NCBI GenBank assembly: GCA_003141455.1
Contig: PLMA01000068.1
Coordinates: forward strand, 1-48,492
Origin: Chloroflexota bacterium
Lineage (GTDB): Bacteria; Chloroflexota; Limnocylindria; Limnocylindrales; CSP1-4
Reading direction: 5' to 3'
Length of the DNA stretch: 48,492 bases
Of this stretch, positions 25,831 to 33,539 are shown piece by piece. A program made the position numbers and the translations under genes. Under the pieces are notes generated by a model. The model worked only from the letters and a program-made list of their open reading frames with translations, was not told the DNA's origin and made no database searches. Numbering within the stretch: the first letter of the stretch is position 1; each line of letters opens with the position of its first letter.

Positions 25831-26236
25831 AGTGGCCGTCCGGGAAACCCAGTAGCTCGCGGGCCAGGTCCTGCCGGTAGACCGTAGCCGGAACACTGCC
25901 GATGCCGAGCTCCCAGGCGGCCAGGACCATGTTCTGCGCCGCCCGGCCCAGGTCCCACATGATCGAGTACGGGGCCTCGTGAGTCGCGGGGTCCGGCACG
26001 ACCAGGGCCACCGCGGCGGCTGCTCCGGCGAGATGGGCGGCGTACGGCCCGACTGCGGCCAGCTCGACCAGGTGGGCGCGGTCGGTGCAGACGATGAAGT
26101 CCCATTGCTGGGTGTTCTTGGAGCTGCCGGCTCGTCGGCCGGCGTTCAGGATGCGGTCGAGATGTTCGGGCAGGAGCGGGCGTTCCTCGAACTTCCGGAC
26201 CGTCCGTATCATGTCGATCGCCTGCCAGGTGTCCAT
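25715..26236 (-). CDS. Nitroreductase family protein
   Basis: These FMN-dependent enzymes reduce nitroaromatics, quinones or related compounds using NAD(P)H. The N-terminal FMN phosphate-binding segment (MIRTVRKFEERPLL), the central AGSSKNTQQWDFIV, and the C-terminal SFGYPENPEALTWPKRAGG are all typical. The length of 173 residues is on the short side but normal for this subgroup. The ATG at 26236 has GGAGG five bases upstream; a second ATG at 26248 lacks such a site. The gene's last 116 bp are duplicated upstream of the Imm-5-like gene. Confidence 0.9.
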   Translation of the reverse strand: MDTWQAIDMIRTVRKFEERPLLPEHLDRILNAGRRAGSSKNTQQWDFIVCTDRAHLVELAAVGPYAAHLAGAAAAVALVVPDPATHEAPYSIMWDLGRAAQNMVLAAWELGIGSVPATVYRQDLARELLGFPDGHWCEFMLSFGYPENPEALTWPKRAGGRKPLEAIVHHERW

Positions 26237-26279
26237 CGAAGCCTCCATTGATGCGCATTTGTGGCGGGGCAGGCGCCGA

Positions 26280-27404
26280 TCAGCCGAGTGGCACCCTCGC
26301 CGGCAGCGCCCCGAACCCGTAGACCGGATCCAGCGGGCGTTCCACGGCGCAGGCCTCGGCGCGCTGTGCCGCGACCTTCGGAGAGACCGGCCCGCCGAGC
26401 GCCTCGGCAAAGAACCAGGCTACTCGACGGCGGAACTCGGGCGCCTCGTAGAGCCAGCGATGACCGAACTCTGGCAGAACCAACGTCTCGACCGGCGGGT
26501 CGTCCGGCCCGCGAACTTCGGTCGCCGCTTGCGCTATCAGGTCGAGATGCTCGACCGGCACGCCGTGGTCCTCCGCGCCGTGGATCAGCAGCAGAGGGCC
26601 TCGATATCGCCGCGCGGCGACGAGCGCACTGGCGTCATCGATCGAATGACGGCGAGGGGCCATCAGCACTCCGGCCGTGATCAAGGCCAGGGGCCCGGCG
26701 ATCGGCTCGGGGATGTGCACCTCGGCCATCGTGAAGGTCTTGCGGGTCATCCGGACCAGGTCCGCGGGGGCGGAGAGGCTGACGACGGCCCGGATGAGCG
26801 GCTCTCGGGACGCGGCCACGATGACCCCGGCGCCGCCCATCGAGTGGCCCAGCACGCCCGCGACCGAGACCTCCGGCCGGGCGGTCAGCCATCGAACGGC
26901 CGCGATGGTGTCGTCCGCGAACTCCGGCACGTTGATCGGCAGCGTCTCCGGCGGGCTGTCGCCGTGGCCGCGGACGTCGAAGACCAGGCAATGGAAGCCG
27001 GCGGCGTGGAGATAGCGGACGTGGGCGAAGGTTCGGCCTCGATTCGACTCCCAGCCGTGCACGACGACGATGCCGGGTCTTGGGCCGGCGGTGCCGGGCG
27101 TGGCGGTCGTGGCGCCGCTCTCCACGGTCGCGGACCTCGCGCGGCGCGGCTGGCCGCCCGCGTCGTCGTCTGCCGCGGGAACGAACCAGCCCGCGAGTCG
27201 CAGGCCGCAGGACGGGATCTCGACGGGCTCATACGCCAACCCGAACTCCGAGGGCGTCGTTTCGACGGGACTGCGATGCGGCAATCCGACACGCTCGCGG
27301 TATCGGAGCGCGAATCGGTAGGCGGCGCCGTAGGCAGCCACGCCGACCGTCGCAGCTCCCAGGAAAAGGCGGAGTTTGCGTCGCGTTCGCTTCTTCGTTG
27401 TCAT
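26280..27404 (-). CDS. Membrane-anchored alpha/beta hydrolase
   Basis: An Arg/Lys-rich start and one hydrophobic helix (about residues 12-28) anchor the protein. The hydrolase core shows HGWESNRG (oxyanion loop), Ser188 in GHSMGG, Asp279 in HGAEDHGVP and His315 in FGHRW as the catalytic triad. A Gly/Ala/Thr-rich insert lies at residues 80-108 before the core. The substrate is unknown; the fold covers esterases, lipases and peptidases. The ATG at 27404 lacks a ribosome-binding site but is exactly six bases after a -10-like hexamer paired with a perfect TTGACA, so a leaderless mRNA is likely. It is divergent from the J-domain gene. Confidence 0.87.
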   Translation of the reverse strand: MTTKKRTRRKLRLFLGAATVGVAAYGAAYRFALRYRERVGLPHRSPVETTPSEFGLAYEPVEIPSCGLRLAGWFVPAADDDAGGQPRRARSATVESGATTATPGTAGPRPGIVVVHGWESNRGRTFAHVRYLHAAGFHCLVFDVRGHGDSPPETLPINVPEFADDTIAAVRWLTARPEVSVAGVLGHSMGGAGVIVAASREPLIRAVVSLSAPADLVRMTRKTFTMAEVHIPEPIAGPLALITAGVLMAPRRHSIDDASALVAARRYRGPLLLIHGAEDHGVPVEHLDLIAQAATEVRGPDDPPVETLVLPEFGHRWLYEAPEFRRRVAWFFAEALGGPVSPKVAAQRAEACAVERPLDPVYGFGALPARVPLG

Positions 27405-27410
27405 GGGGGT

Positions 27411-27439
27411 AGGGGACGCCACCCGCGCTTGGCTGTCAA
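27411..27439 (-). promoter_or_regulatory. Promoter of the alpha/beta hydrolase gene
   Basis: The minus strand shows TTGACA (27434-27439), a 17-base spacer and TCCCCT (27411-27416), followed by six bases and the ATG at 27404. The -35 is perfect; the -10 is weak. Confidence 0.5.
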
Positions 27440-27470
27440 GCGTTGCCACGGCCCGTTGCCGCCGGCCCGG

Positions 27471-27476
27471 TAGACT
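27471..27476 (+). promoter_or_regulatory. Putative -10 element (TAGACT) for a leaderless start
   Basis: TAGACT is followed by six bases and the ATG at 27483. No Shine-Dalgarno sequence is present. The -35 is not recognisable. Confidence 0.5.
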
Positions 27477-27482
27477 GGTGGG

Positions 27483-28217
27483 ATGCCGCGCAACCCCTTC
27501 GCAGTTCTTGGATTGCCGCTAGACGCGACCCTTGAAACGATCAAGGTCGCCTGGCGGCGGCTCGCGCGCGAGCATCACCCGGACGTGGCGAGCGGCGACA
27601 AGGCGCGGGAGCGGCTCGCCAACCGGACGATGGCGGAGATCAACGCCGCGTACCAGGAGCTTCGCGACCCGGAGAAGCGGCGCATCCATCGGGAGGCGGC
27701 GGCGCGAGCGGCCTGGGTGAACAGTGCCCACGAAGCATCGGACGGTCCGCCACCGCCTCCGTTCAGCCGCCCCGGGTGGGTGCCGCGGCCCCGAACGCGA
27801 CCCGTCACGGCCCGGATCGACACGAGTGCGCTGCTGCGCCCGCGCAACGCCACGCTGTCGCAACTGGATCGCAGCCCGCTGCCGGGTTTGCCGCCCCGGC
27901 CCAGGTCCGTGGAAGAGCACGAGCCGCCCCGAGCCTCGACCCCCACGGGGCCGATGCACCGTCGCCCCGGGCCGAATCTGGAGGCGGACCTGCCCAGGCT
28001 GGCCGATGCCATGGATACGCGCCTCAACTTCGGCAAGTTCGCCGGGTACACGCTGGGCGACGTGGCGAGCATGGAGCCGTCGTACGTGGCCTGGATCGTC
28101 CGTACAATCGATCGCGATCCCGAAATGACGCTTGCCGCGCGCGTCGTCTTGCGCTATCTGGAGCGCTTCGGTGCCGTGGGACGAGGCCGCCTAGATACGG
28201 CGGTCCCGCGCAGCTAG
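27483..28217 (+). CDS. J-domain protein with C-terminal ExoX-like/DUF3820-like module
   Basis: Residues 3-68 are a J domain with the HPD motif at 32-34, which would stimulate the ATPase of an Hsp70 (DnaK). There is no Gly/Phe region or zinc finger, so this is a class III J protein. A Pro/Arg-rich linker follows. Residues about 181-230 form a small module (LNFGKFAGYTLGDVASMEPS, YVAWIVRTID) like the C-terminal segment found in some exonuclease-X-type and DUF3820 proteins. The second J-domain protein of the window, at 46596, has the same two-part layout. The start has no ribosome-binding site and appears leaderless. A strong hairpin follows the gene. Confidence 0.82.
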   Translation: MPRNPFAVLGLPLDATLETIKVAWRRLAREHHPDVASGDKARERLANRTMAEINAAYQELRDPEKRRIHREAAARAAWVNSAHEASDGPPPPPFSRPGWVPRPRTRPVTARIDTSALLRPRNATLSQLDRSPLPGLPPRPRSVEEHEPPRASTPTGPMHRRPGPNLEADLPRLADAMDTRLNFGKFAGYTLGDVASMEPSYVAWIVRTIDRDPEMTLAARVVLRYLERFGAVGRGRLDTAVPRS

Positions 28218-28334
28218 GGCCTCGCCGGCGCGGCGGCGCCCGCGTGCCGGAGCCCGCGTGCCGGAGCCAGCTGCGGCCTCGACATCTCCAGGTGCCGCAG
28301 TCGCGCAGCCCCGCCTCCGCACCGGCCGAGACTG

Positions 28335-28370
28335 GAAACGGCCCGCCCGGCTGGCCGGACGGACCGTTTC
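28335..28370 (+). terminator. Long GC-rich hairpin after the J-domain gene
   Basis: GAAACGG (28335-28341) pairs with CCGTTTC (28364-28370). Inside, a further nine-base GC stem with one mismatch closes a two-base apex. No T run follows. It probably ends the J-domain transcript. Confidence 0.6.
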
Positions 28371-28725
28371 TGGCGCCCCAGGACTGAGCAAATGATGCCG
28401 GCCGCCGATCGAGAGGTCCAAGCCGGATAATGTGCATTGCGTGCTTGCTCGGGTCGTGGTCGGGTCCTGCGGCCTCCTTGTACGAACCGCGTTCGTCTCA
28501 AGAGCGGATGTCGCGATAGCCCCGGCCCGTGTCCGACGCCGCTGGCCTCTTCGTGCACCGGTATCGGCAGCCACCCCAAAAGCTAGTCAACCAGAGCGGA
28601 TCTGCAATGACCCGACGGGTTGCCGGGCGGGGCAGTAAGTCTGGTGCGGCGGCGCACCGGGTCATGGCCACGGCGCACGTATCGCCGGCTGGCGAGCTCA
28701 CCGTTCGGAATCGCCCTCGGCGCGA

Positions 28726-28731
28726 TACCAT
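28726..28731 (+). promoter_or_regulatory. Putative -10 element (TACCAT) for a leaderless start
   Basis: TACCAT is followed by six bases and the ATG at 28738. A TTCGGA at 28704-28709 lies 16 bases upstream as a possible -35. Confidence 0.45.
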
Positions 28732-28737
28732 CGGCGC

Positions 28738-29226
28738 ATGTATGCCGACGGATTCTCCTTCCTCGAAGAAGAGCGCGAGACCTGGCGTCCCTTCGAGGCA
28801 CTTCTCGACCTGAGCGATGCACAGCTGGAGCAGCCGCTGGACGGCGCCCACGGCTGGACCGGCCGAGACCTGATGGCGCATCTTGGCGTCTGGATCGAAT
28901 GGTGGCTCAACATCGCCAAGGAGCTGGCGGTGAACCCAGCCAGCCCGGCTTTCGACAGGCTCGAGGCGATCGGCAAAGACTGGGACAACCAAGGCGACGT
29001 TCTGAACGCTCACTATCAGGCCGAGTGGGCGGCTCTGCCGATGGCTGAACTGCGGCGCCGCTTCTCCGAACTCCCGGGCGAGCTCCGCGGCTATCTGACG
29101 GTGGTACCGGAGACACGCTGGCTCAAGGACGCGAAACACCTGAAATCGCTCATCGGCAACACGACGGAGCACTACGCCGAGCACGAGCCCGATCTCCGGG
29201 CCATCCTCGCCGCCGCCCGTCGCTAA
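28738..29226 (+). CDS. DinB/DfsB-like four-helix-bundle protein
   Basis: The protein, 162 residues, resembles ClbS/DfsB and DinB-like four-helix bundles. The first helix starts with FLEEERETWRPFEALL, a GWTGRDLMAHLGVWIEWWLN segment carries a metal-ligand-type His, and a late TTEHYAEHEPDL provides two more candidate His ligands. Members bind a divalent metal and include thiol transferases and colibactin-resistance proteins. The substrate cannot be inferred. The start appears leaderless. It precedes the gene at 29284 on the same strand by 57 bases. Confidence 0.8.
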   Translation: MYADGFSFLEEERETWRPFEALLDLSDAQLEQPLDGAHGWTGRDLMAHLGVWIEWWLNIAKELAVNPASPAFDRLEAIGKDWDNQGDVLNAHYQAEWAALPMAELRRRFSELPGELRGYLTVVPETRWLKDAKHLKSLIGNTTEHYAEHEPDLRAILAAARR

Positions 29227-29283
29227 CGCCGCATCGGGCGAGTTCTACGCCCGCCACCGACTTCGCCGCTAGGAGTTGCATAC

Positions 29284-29649
29284 GTGACAGACGAGCGCCA
29301 GTCCAGCGGTTTGGGCCGCGCCGAGGACCAGGTTGCGGCCATCGATCGACTGGCCCACGAGCTCGAGGGGATCGGGCGTCGCGAGTCCGGACCGGCCGTC
29401 GAGTTCGTCCGAGGCGGGATCGTGTTCGCCGTCCGAGAAGGCGGCGGGCACAGCTTCCGCCTCCGCCCCGAGATCGTTCTGGCTGCGCTTCAAACGCCCG
29501 ATACGTTTCCATCCGAACGGGGAGCGGAGTGGGTCGCGCTGGCATCGACCGCTGCCGACGCGTTCACGCTGGATCGGGCAAGGGCGTGGTTCGAGACCGC
29601 GTGGCGTCTCGCCGGTGAGGCTGTGGAGCGGCGCCCTCGCATGAACTGA
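29284..29649 (+). CDS. Hypothetical protein, 121 residues
   Basis: I do not recognise the family. GTG at 29284 has AGGAG (29271-29275) eight bases upstream. The protein is soluble. A central beta-prone part (GGIVFAVREGGGHSFRLRPE) is followed by two helices (DRARAWFETAWRLAGEAVE). It could bind a small ligand or a partner, but nothing specific is visible. Two hairpins follow before the convergent trxA gene. Confidence 0.7.
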   Translation: MTDERQSSGLGRAEDQVAAIDRLAHELEGIGRRESGPAVEFVRGGIVFAVREGGGHSFRLRPEIVLAALQTPDTFPSERGAEWVALASTAADAFTLDRARAWFETAWRLAGEAVERRPRMN

Positions 29650-29708
29650 TCGCGGTCGAGTCGGGGGCATGCGCGGGCCTCTCGCCGGCTCGTCTGGCGG
29701 GACAAAGC

Positions 29709-29742
29709 ACGACCCCGGCCTGAGGGGGTAGGCCGGGGTCGT
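29709..29742. terminator. Perfect 13-bp hairpin between convergent genes
   Basis: ACGACCCCGGCCT (29709-29721) pairs with AGGCCGGGGTCGT (29730-29742) around an eight-base loop. It can terminate both the gene at 29284 and the trxA operon. Confidence 0.8.
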
Positions 29743-29748
29743 AAGGAA

Positions 29749-29770
29749 CGGGGCCGAGGGGGAGGCCCCG
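29749..29770. terminator. Second hairpin between convergent genes
   Basis: CGGGGCC (29749-29755) pairs with GGCCCCG (29764-29770) around an eight-base loop, directly after the first hairpin. Confidence 0.6.
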
Positions 29771-29803
29771 CGTTGGTATTCGATTGTGGCTGAGCGGTGA
29801 GGC

Positions 29804-30148
29804 TCAGCTCGGATTGGCTTTAGCGTACTCCGAGAGCCCGAATCTTGCCTCGAATTGTTCGGCCGGCATCGCTCCCACGACCGCCATCGGCTGCTGGCCG
29901 GGGCGGAAGAAGGCGATCGTCGGCAGGGTCATGATCTGGAGTGCCTGTGAGACGGCCGGATTGGCGTCCACGTCCATCTTGACTACGTCGATCGCGTTGG
30001 CGTACTTCGTCGCGATCTTCTCCAGCTCCGGGGCAACCATGCGGCACGGTCCGCACCATGAGGCCCAAAAGTCGACGATGATCGGCCGCTCGGCGTTGAG
30101 GACTATCTGCTCGAATGTTTCGTCTGTGACTGCTTTGACTTCGGCCAT
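29804..30148 (-). CDS. trxA: Thioredoxin
   Basis: This is a cytoplasmic disulfide reductase. The active site is WCGPC with Cys32 and Cys35, in the usual VDFWASWCGPCRMVAPELE context. The cis-proline segment reads MTLPTIAFF. The length of 114 residues is typical. The start (ATG at 30148) follows GGGAGGA. It lies 51 bases downstream of the ArsR-type regulator on the same strand, which suggests an operon controlled by that regulator. Two hairpins terminate it. Confidence 0.95.
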   Translation of the reverse strand: MAEVKAVTDETFEQIVLNAERPIIVDFWASWCGPCRMVAPELEKIATKYANAIDVVKMDVDANPAVSQALQIMTLPTIAFFRPGQQPMAVVGAMPAEQFEARFGLSEYAKANPS

Positions 30149-30199
30149 CTGGCGGATAGTCCTCCCTGAGGCGTTTGGCTGGCGGGCGCGCGGGGCGCG

Positions 30200-30493
30200 T
30201 CAGCCAGCGATGGACTGGAGCAGCTGGCACGCCTCCAGGATCCGAGGATCCGCGAGGCGGTAGTAGATCGCGTTGCCGTCTCGACGGGTCAGGACCAATC
30301 CTGAGTTCCGCAAGACCGCGAGGTGCTGGCTCATATTCGGGACGTTGCATCCGACACGGTCGGACAGGTCACGAACCGAGAGTTCGCCGGCCGCGAGGGA
30401 CTGCAGAACGCACAGGCGCTTTGGGTCGGCCAGAGCCCTGGCCACCGCCGCGCTGCGCTGCCTGGCAGTATCGAGATCGCTTACGTCGAGCAC
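30200..30493 (-). CDS. ArsR/SmtB-family transcriptional regulator
   Basis: This is a winged helix-turn-helix repressor, 97 residues long. The segment ALADPKRLCVLQSL is the family's first helix block. The recognition helix is VGCNVPNMSQHLAVLRNSGL, and the wing is RRDGNAIYYRL. Three cysteines (28, 49, 89) are present, but the classical metal-sensing ELCVCDL box is not. The pair Cys28/Cys89 or the helix Cys49 could sense thiols, persulfides or oxidants, which would fit the trxA gene downstream. GTG at 30493 is six bases after a -10 hexamer, so the mRNA is probably leaderless. Longer frames upstream would place the promoter inside the gene. Confidence 0.87.
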   Translation of the reverse strand: MLDVSDLDTARQRSAAVARALADPKRLCVLQSLAAGELSVRDLSDRVGCNVPNMSQHLAVLRNSGLVLTRRDGNAIYYRLADPRILEACQLLQSIAG

Positions 30494-30499
30494 CCGTCG

Positions 30500-30528
30500 A
30501 ATATACAACAGCTTGCGCAAGGACGCAA
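30500..30528 (-). promoter_or_regulatory. Promoter of the arsR-trxA operon
   Basis: The minus strand shows TTGCGT (30523-30528), a 17-base spacer and TATATT (30500-30505), followed by six bases and the GTG at 30493. Both hexamers are close to the vegetative sigma factor consensus. Confidence 0.7.
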
Positions 30529-30530
30529 GC
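30511..30530. promoter_or_regulatory. Inverted-repeat operator, probably for the ArsR-type regulator
   Basis: GCTTGCG (30511-30517) and CGCAAGC (30524-30530) form a perfect seven-base inverted repeat with a six-base centre. An inner 10-bp palindrome, CTTGCGCAAG, is also present (30512-30521). It covers the -35 and part of the spacer, as expected for autorepression. Confidence 0.65.
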
Positions 30531-30630
30531 ACTTTGGGTTGTGGCCGGCGGACCGGCGTGAAGCCCGGACCATTCGGGTGGGCTATCCAAAGCCGTGCCG
30601 TGCAGCCTCCCGGGCTGGCTTGCATGCGGC

Positions 30631-30636
30631 TACGAT
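30631..30636 (+). promoter_or_regulatory. Putative -10 element (TACGAT) for a leaderless start
   Basis: TACGAT is followed by six bases and the ATG at 30643. Confidence 0.45.
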
Positions 30637-30642
30637 GGCGGC

Positions 30643-32307
30643 ATGGCAGACGGTGGTGCGTTCGGCGGTGGCCCTCCCGGCGGCCTCGGGCCGGAACAGC
30701 TCCAGGGGTTGGTCAGCGCGCTCGGCCTGGGCGGTAAGCAGGGCCGCGACGCTCGCGACCCGCGAGGGGCGCGTCTGGATGGCCGCGACGCCCGGGACGT
30801 CCGGAGCGGCGGCGATGCGGCTCGTGAAGGCGGCCGCCAGAAGGCCGCGACCATCGAGATCCACGGCGAAGCGCGGCCGGCCGGTCCGAACGCCACGTCC
30901 GAACCGGCGACCGTGAGCCTCGACTCGACCGGCCTGACACTGCAGGTGGGGAGCGCACGTCCGATTCGCGCCGGCTACCGCGACTTGAGCCTTATCGCGA
31001 TCCAGCAGTCCATGGTGATGCTCGTTCTGGGCGACGGGCCCGACGCCATGCGCTGGATCCTCGAGAAGTTTGGAGACCGCCTCGGGCCGCTCGTTCGGAC
31101 TTTGCGTGAGCTCCGGCTCAAGCAACGGCTCTCGGACGGTCTGGTGAATGTGCCGAAGGATCCGGCCGAACTGGTCGAATTCGCGTGGATGCCCACCGGG
31201 AACCCTCTCGGACCCGGTCCGGACGGGCCGATGACGGCCACGACCGGCGTGGGGCAGCTCGTCGTCCATCCGTGGGGCTTCGTGGTGTGCCCGGTGGACG
31301 AGCGCCTCACGTGGATCCACTACCGCCGCGCCTCGATCGCCAGCGTCAAGATGCCCGGTCCGGGGGACGTGGCCATCGACGGTGAGCCGGGCACCCTCAT
31401 GCTGCGGGGAGTGGGCCAGGGAACGATCCGCCTCCACGATACGCTGCAGAAGCTGCGGGACGGCGCATTCGCCGACGCCGCAGGCTTCGTGGAGCAGCTG
31501 ATGCCGGACGCGCCGTTCGGAGTGCGGCAGAAGGCCTCGGAGACACTGGTCGACGGCCGGCCGACCCGGCCAGAGGTCTTCGGCGCCGGCTGGCCGATCG
31601 TCGAGACGGCCGTGCTGGGCGAGCCGACGTTCGCGGACAGCTACAGGTCGCTCTGCAATTCGGCCGGGACCGCGGCGCCGCGATGGGTGGCCATGTCGCC
31701 GGTTGCGCCTGGGGGCCAGGATCCGAAGATCTGGTTCCTCATCGCCATGCCCGGCAACCTGGTCGCTCTGGAGCTGGTCACGGCCGGCGCCCACGCCACG
31801 TACTTCTTCCGTGTCATGCCCCGGGCGCAGTACAAGGGCGAGCCGCCCGAGAAGCTCGGCATCGCCGGCGAGAAGGCGGTCCGGGACATCAGCGAGGCGC
31901 TCGTCGACTGCCGGTTTCTGCGCGAGCCTATGGCTCTCTCGGCCGATCAATTGCTGCTGCCGCAGTACCTGCACTACCGGCTGGCGCTCGGGGTCCTGCC
32001 GAGTCTCGCCTGGGCTCGGGGGCGGTTCGTGGCGCGGATCGTGCATCGCGATCCCGCCAGCTGGTCCGCCGCCGTGGCGGATCTGGCCCGCTGGCATGCC
32101 ACGGTCAGAGACGAGGCGGCCGAGTGGCCCGGCCGCGCCGCTCAGGAGTCGCAGATCTCCGAGGCCGCAGATGGCGGTGACGGCGGTGGGGGCGGGGAAA
32201 GTGGCGAGGCCACGGAGGCGACCTCCGACGCGACCCCGGACGCGAGCGGTTCGGTCCCAGACGCCGACTCGGGCGAGAAGTCGAAGCCTTCGGGCACCTC
32301 AGGCTGA
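30643..32307 (+). CDS. Uncharacterised 554-residue protein
   Basis: I do not recognise a named family. The N-terminal 75 residues are Gly/Arg/Asp-rich and disordered. From about residue 85 there is a structured part with strand-rich stretches ending in helices (ATVSLDSTGLTLQVG, LIAIQQSMVMLVLGDG, LVVHPWGFVVCPVDERL), which could be PH-like folds; that is a guess. A second block (PKIWFLIAMPGNLVALELVT, ATYFFRVMPR) follows, and the last 55 residues are acidic, Gly/Ser/Asp-rich. There is no signal or membrane helix. The zinc-ribbon gene starts 12 bases after the stop, so they are probably one transcript. The ATG at 30643 is chosen over earlier codons because of the -10 spacing. Confidence 0.75.
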   Translation: MADGGAFGGGPPGGLGPEQLQGLVSALGLGGKQGRDARDPRGARLDGRDARDVRSGGDAAREGGRQKAATIEIHGEARPAGPNATSEPATVSLDSTGLTLQVGSARPIRAGYRDLSLIAIQQSMVMLVLGDGPDAMRWILEKFGDRLGPLVRTLRELRLKQRLSDGLVNVPKDPAELVEFAWMPTGNPLGPGPDGPMTATTGVGQLVVHPWGFVVCPVDERLTWIHYRRASIASVKMPGPGDVAIDGEPGTLMLRGVGQGTIRLHDTLQKLRDGAFADAAGFVEQLMPDAPFGVRQKASETLVDGRPTRPEVFGAGWPIVETAVLGEPTFADSYRSLCNSAGTAAPRWVAMSPVAPGGQDPKIWFLIAMPGNLVALELVTAGAHATYFFRVMPRAQYKGEPPEKLGIAGEKAVRDISEALVDCRFLREPMALSADQLLLPQYLHYRLALGVLPSLAWARGRFVARIVHRDPASWSAAVADLARWHATVRDEAAEWPGRAAQESQISEAADGGDGGGGGESGEATEATSDATPDASGSVPDADSGEKSKPSGTSG

Positions 32308-32319
32308 TAGGAGCGGACG

Positions 32320-32748
32320 ATGCCGACTTTCAAGCACCCGTGCCCGTACTGCGGCAAGTTCATCGACAGGGCGGTGGCCGCGTGCCCCTTCTGCGGCGTG
32401 CTCGAGCCGTTCTCTCCTAAGCGCTGCCTGAATTGCCGCAAGATCGTGGAGGACCCCGCCTGGGTCGTATGCCCGTCGTGTGGAATGTCCCTGTTGCCGC
32501 CGCCTCCGGCCGCGGCCGGTACCGCGGGGCCTGCCGGCGCGGGTCCAGCAGGGGCCGGGACAGCCGGGACGGCCGGGACGCCGCCGCCAGCGGCCCAGGG
32601 GGCTGGCGCTCCTCCGCCGCCGCCCGCGCCGATGCCATTGCCCGTGGCGCCGCCTCCTCAGTCGGCGGGCCCGTGCTCGGGCTGTGGCGCGCCGCTTCCA
32701 GCAGGCGCCCGGTTCTGCACGATATGCGGGACGATGGCCGCCGGCTGA
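32320..32748 (+). CDS. Zinc-ribbon protein with Pro/Ala-rich middle
   Basis: The N-terminal 55 residues hold CPYCG, CPFCG, CLNC and CPSCG motifs, two likely zinc ribbons of the rubredoxin-knuckle type. A Pro/Ala/Gly linker of about 60 residues follows. The C-terminus has a third ribbon (CSGCG and CTICG). There is no membrane helix. The start has AGGAG seven bases upstream. It follows the 554-residue protein and faces another zinc-ribbon gene at 32814. Such proteins often act as adaptors, but a partner is not known here. Confidence 0.82.
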   Translation: MPTFKHPCPYCGKFIDRAVAACPFCGVLEPFSPKRCLNCRKIVEDPAWVVCPSCGMSLLPPPPAAAGTAGPAGAGPAGAGTAGTAGTPPPAAQGAGAPPPPPAPMPLPVAPPPQSAGPCSGCGAPLPAGARFCTICGTMAAG

Positions 32749-32784
32749 CCGGCCGCCGGCTGACCGGCTGACGGGCTGACCGGC
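32736..32784 (+). repeat. 15-bp tandem duplication across the stop codon of the zinc-ribbon gene
   Basis: GGCCGCCGGCTGACC occurs twice back to back (32736-32750 and 32751-32765), followed by two degenerate GGCTGACSGG copies. The first copy contains the TGA stop codon. The array lies between convergent genes. Confidence 0.7.
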
Positions 32785-32813
32785 TTTCCTCGGCCGACCG
32801 GCCGCCGCCCGCG

Positions 32814-33434
32814 CTACGAGACCTTGTTGCCGCAGTTCCCGCAGAAGGTCGTGCCGGCGGCGAGTTCGGCGCCGCACTTGGCGCATTTGGCGACGCCCAG
32901 GGGCGTTCCGCAGTTCCCGCAGAACTTCTCCGAGCCGACCGGCTTGCCGCAGCTCGGGCATTCGGTCGAGCGGGTACTCGTGTCGCCCGAGAAGACCGTG
33001 GTGTTGCGTACCGCGTCGCGCATCTGCGAGACCTCGACGGAAGAGCGCTCGGCCTCCATCTCAGCGGCCAGGTTCGGGGCGCAGTTGACGCACAGGCCGC
33101 GGGCCTTGTTGAAGCAGGTCTCGTCGACCCAGTTGTTGCATCGCACGCAGCGGTGGAACAAGGGCATGATCTCGTTGGAGGCCTTCTGCAGAGCCTTGTC
33201 GCGGGCGTCGCGGTCGGTTATCTCCTGGGCCGCGCCGGCGGCGTTGCGGGCTCCCCACAGCCCTCCCATGAAGCTGCTTGCTCCGCCCAGGATCGATGAG
33301 CCCATGCCGAGGAGGTTCTTCTGGAACTCACTCCTGTAGCCGCTTTGGCACACGTCACAACGGAACTCGAATTGGTAGCCCTGGTTGCTCGAGAGATCCT
33401 GGTAGTTGCTGGTGAACGGGGTGAAGCCCGGCAT
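32814..33434 (-). CDS. Zinc-ribbon protein, 206 residues
   Basis: The N-terminal part has CDVC followed by a Gly-rich hydrophobic stretch (MGSSILGGASSFMGGLWG). The middle has CVRCNNWV, CFNKARGLCVNC motifs. The C-terminus has three CxxCG ribbons (CPSCGKP, CGNCGTP, CAKCGAE, CGNCG). This layout is like zinc-ribbon proteins that sit next to SPFH- or PH-domain proteins in many bacteria, a context-based resemblance only. The start has AGGAGTGGG upstream. It converges on the zinc-ribbon gene at 32320. Confidence 0.82.
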   Translation of the reverse strand: MPGFTPFTSNYQDLSSNQGYQFEFRCDVCQSGYRSEFQKNLLGMGSSILGGASSFMGGLWGARNAAGAAQEITDRDARDKALQKASNEIMPLFHRCVRCNNWVDETCFNKARGLCVNCAPNLAAEMEAERSSVEVSQMRDAVRNTTVFSGDTSTRSTECPSCGKPVGSEKFCGNCGTPLGVAKCAKCGAELAAGTTFCGNCGNKVS

Positions 33435-33539
33435 TCGATCCCACTCCTGGTGGCTGGCTGGACCAGCAGCCCGGCTGGCGACGGTTGTACCCGAATGTTA
33501 CCGCCACGCGCCAAGCCCGGGCACGGTCGCGATGACGGG

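Larger units (their letters stand above)
28218..28737. other. 520-base region without a recognisable gene
   Basis: It contains a perfect 14-bp tandem duplication (28238-28251 and 28252-28265), a long hairpin at 28335-28370, and a leaderless-type -10 at its right end. No open frame here resembles a protein family, and the reverse-strand frames are continuations of shadows. Confidence 0.5.

Noticed and set aside
26085-27473. A 462-residue plus-strand frame opposite the alpha/beta hydrolase
   Set aside because: The hydrolase on the minus strand has an intact catalytic triad and membrane anchor; the plus-strand frame resembles nothing.
30583-32097. A 504-residue minus-strand frame opposite the 554-residue protein
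   Set aside because: Its composition is that of an antisense shadow, and the plus-strand gene has the -10 element and close spacing to the next gene.
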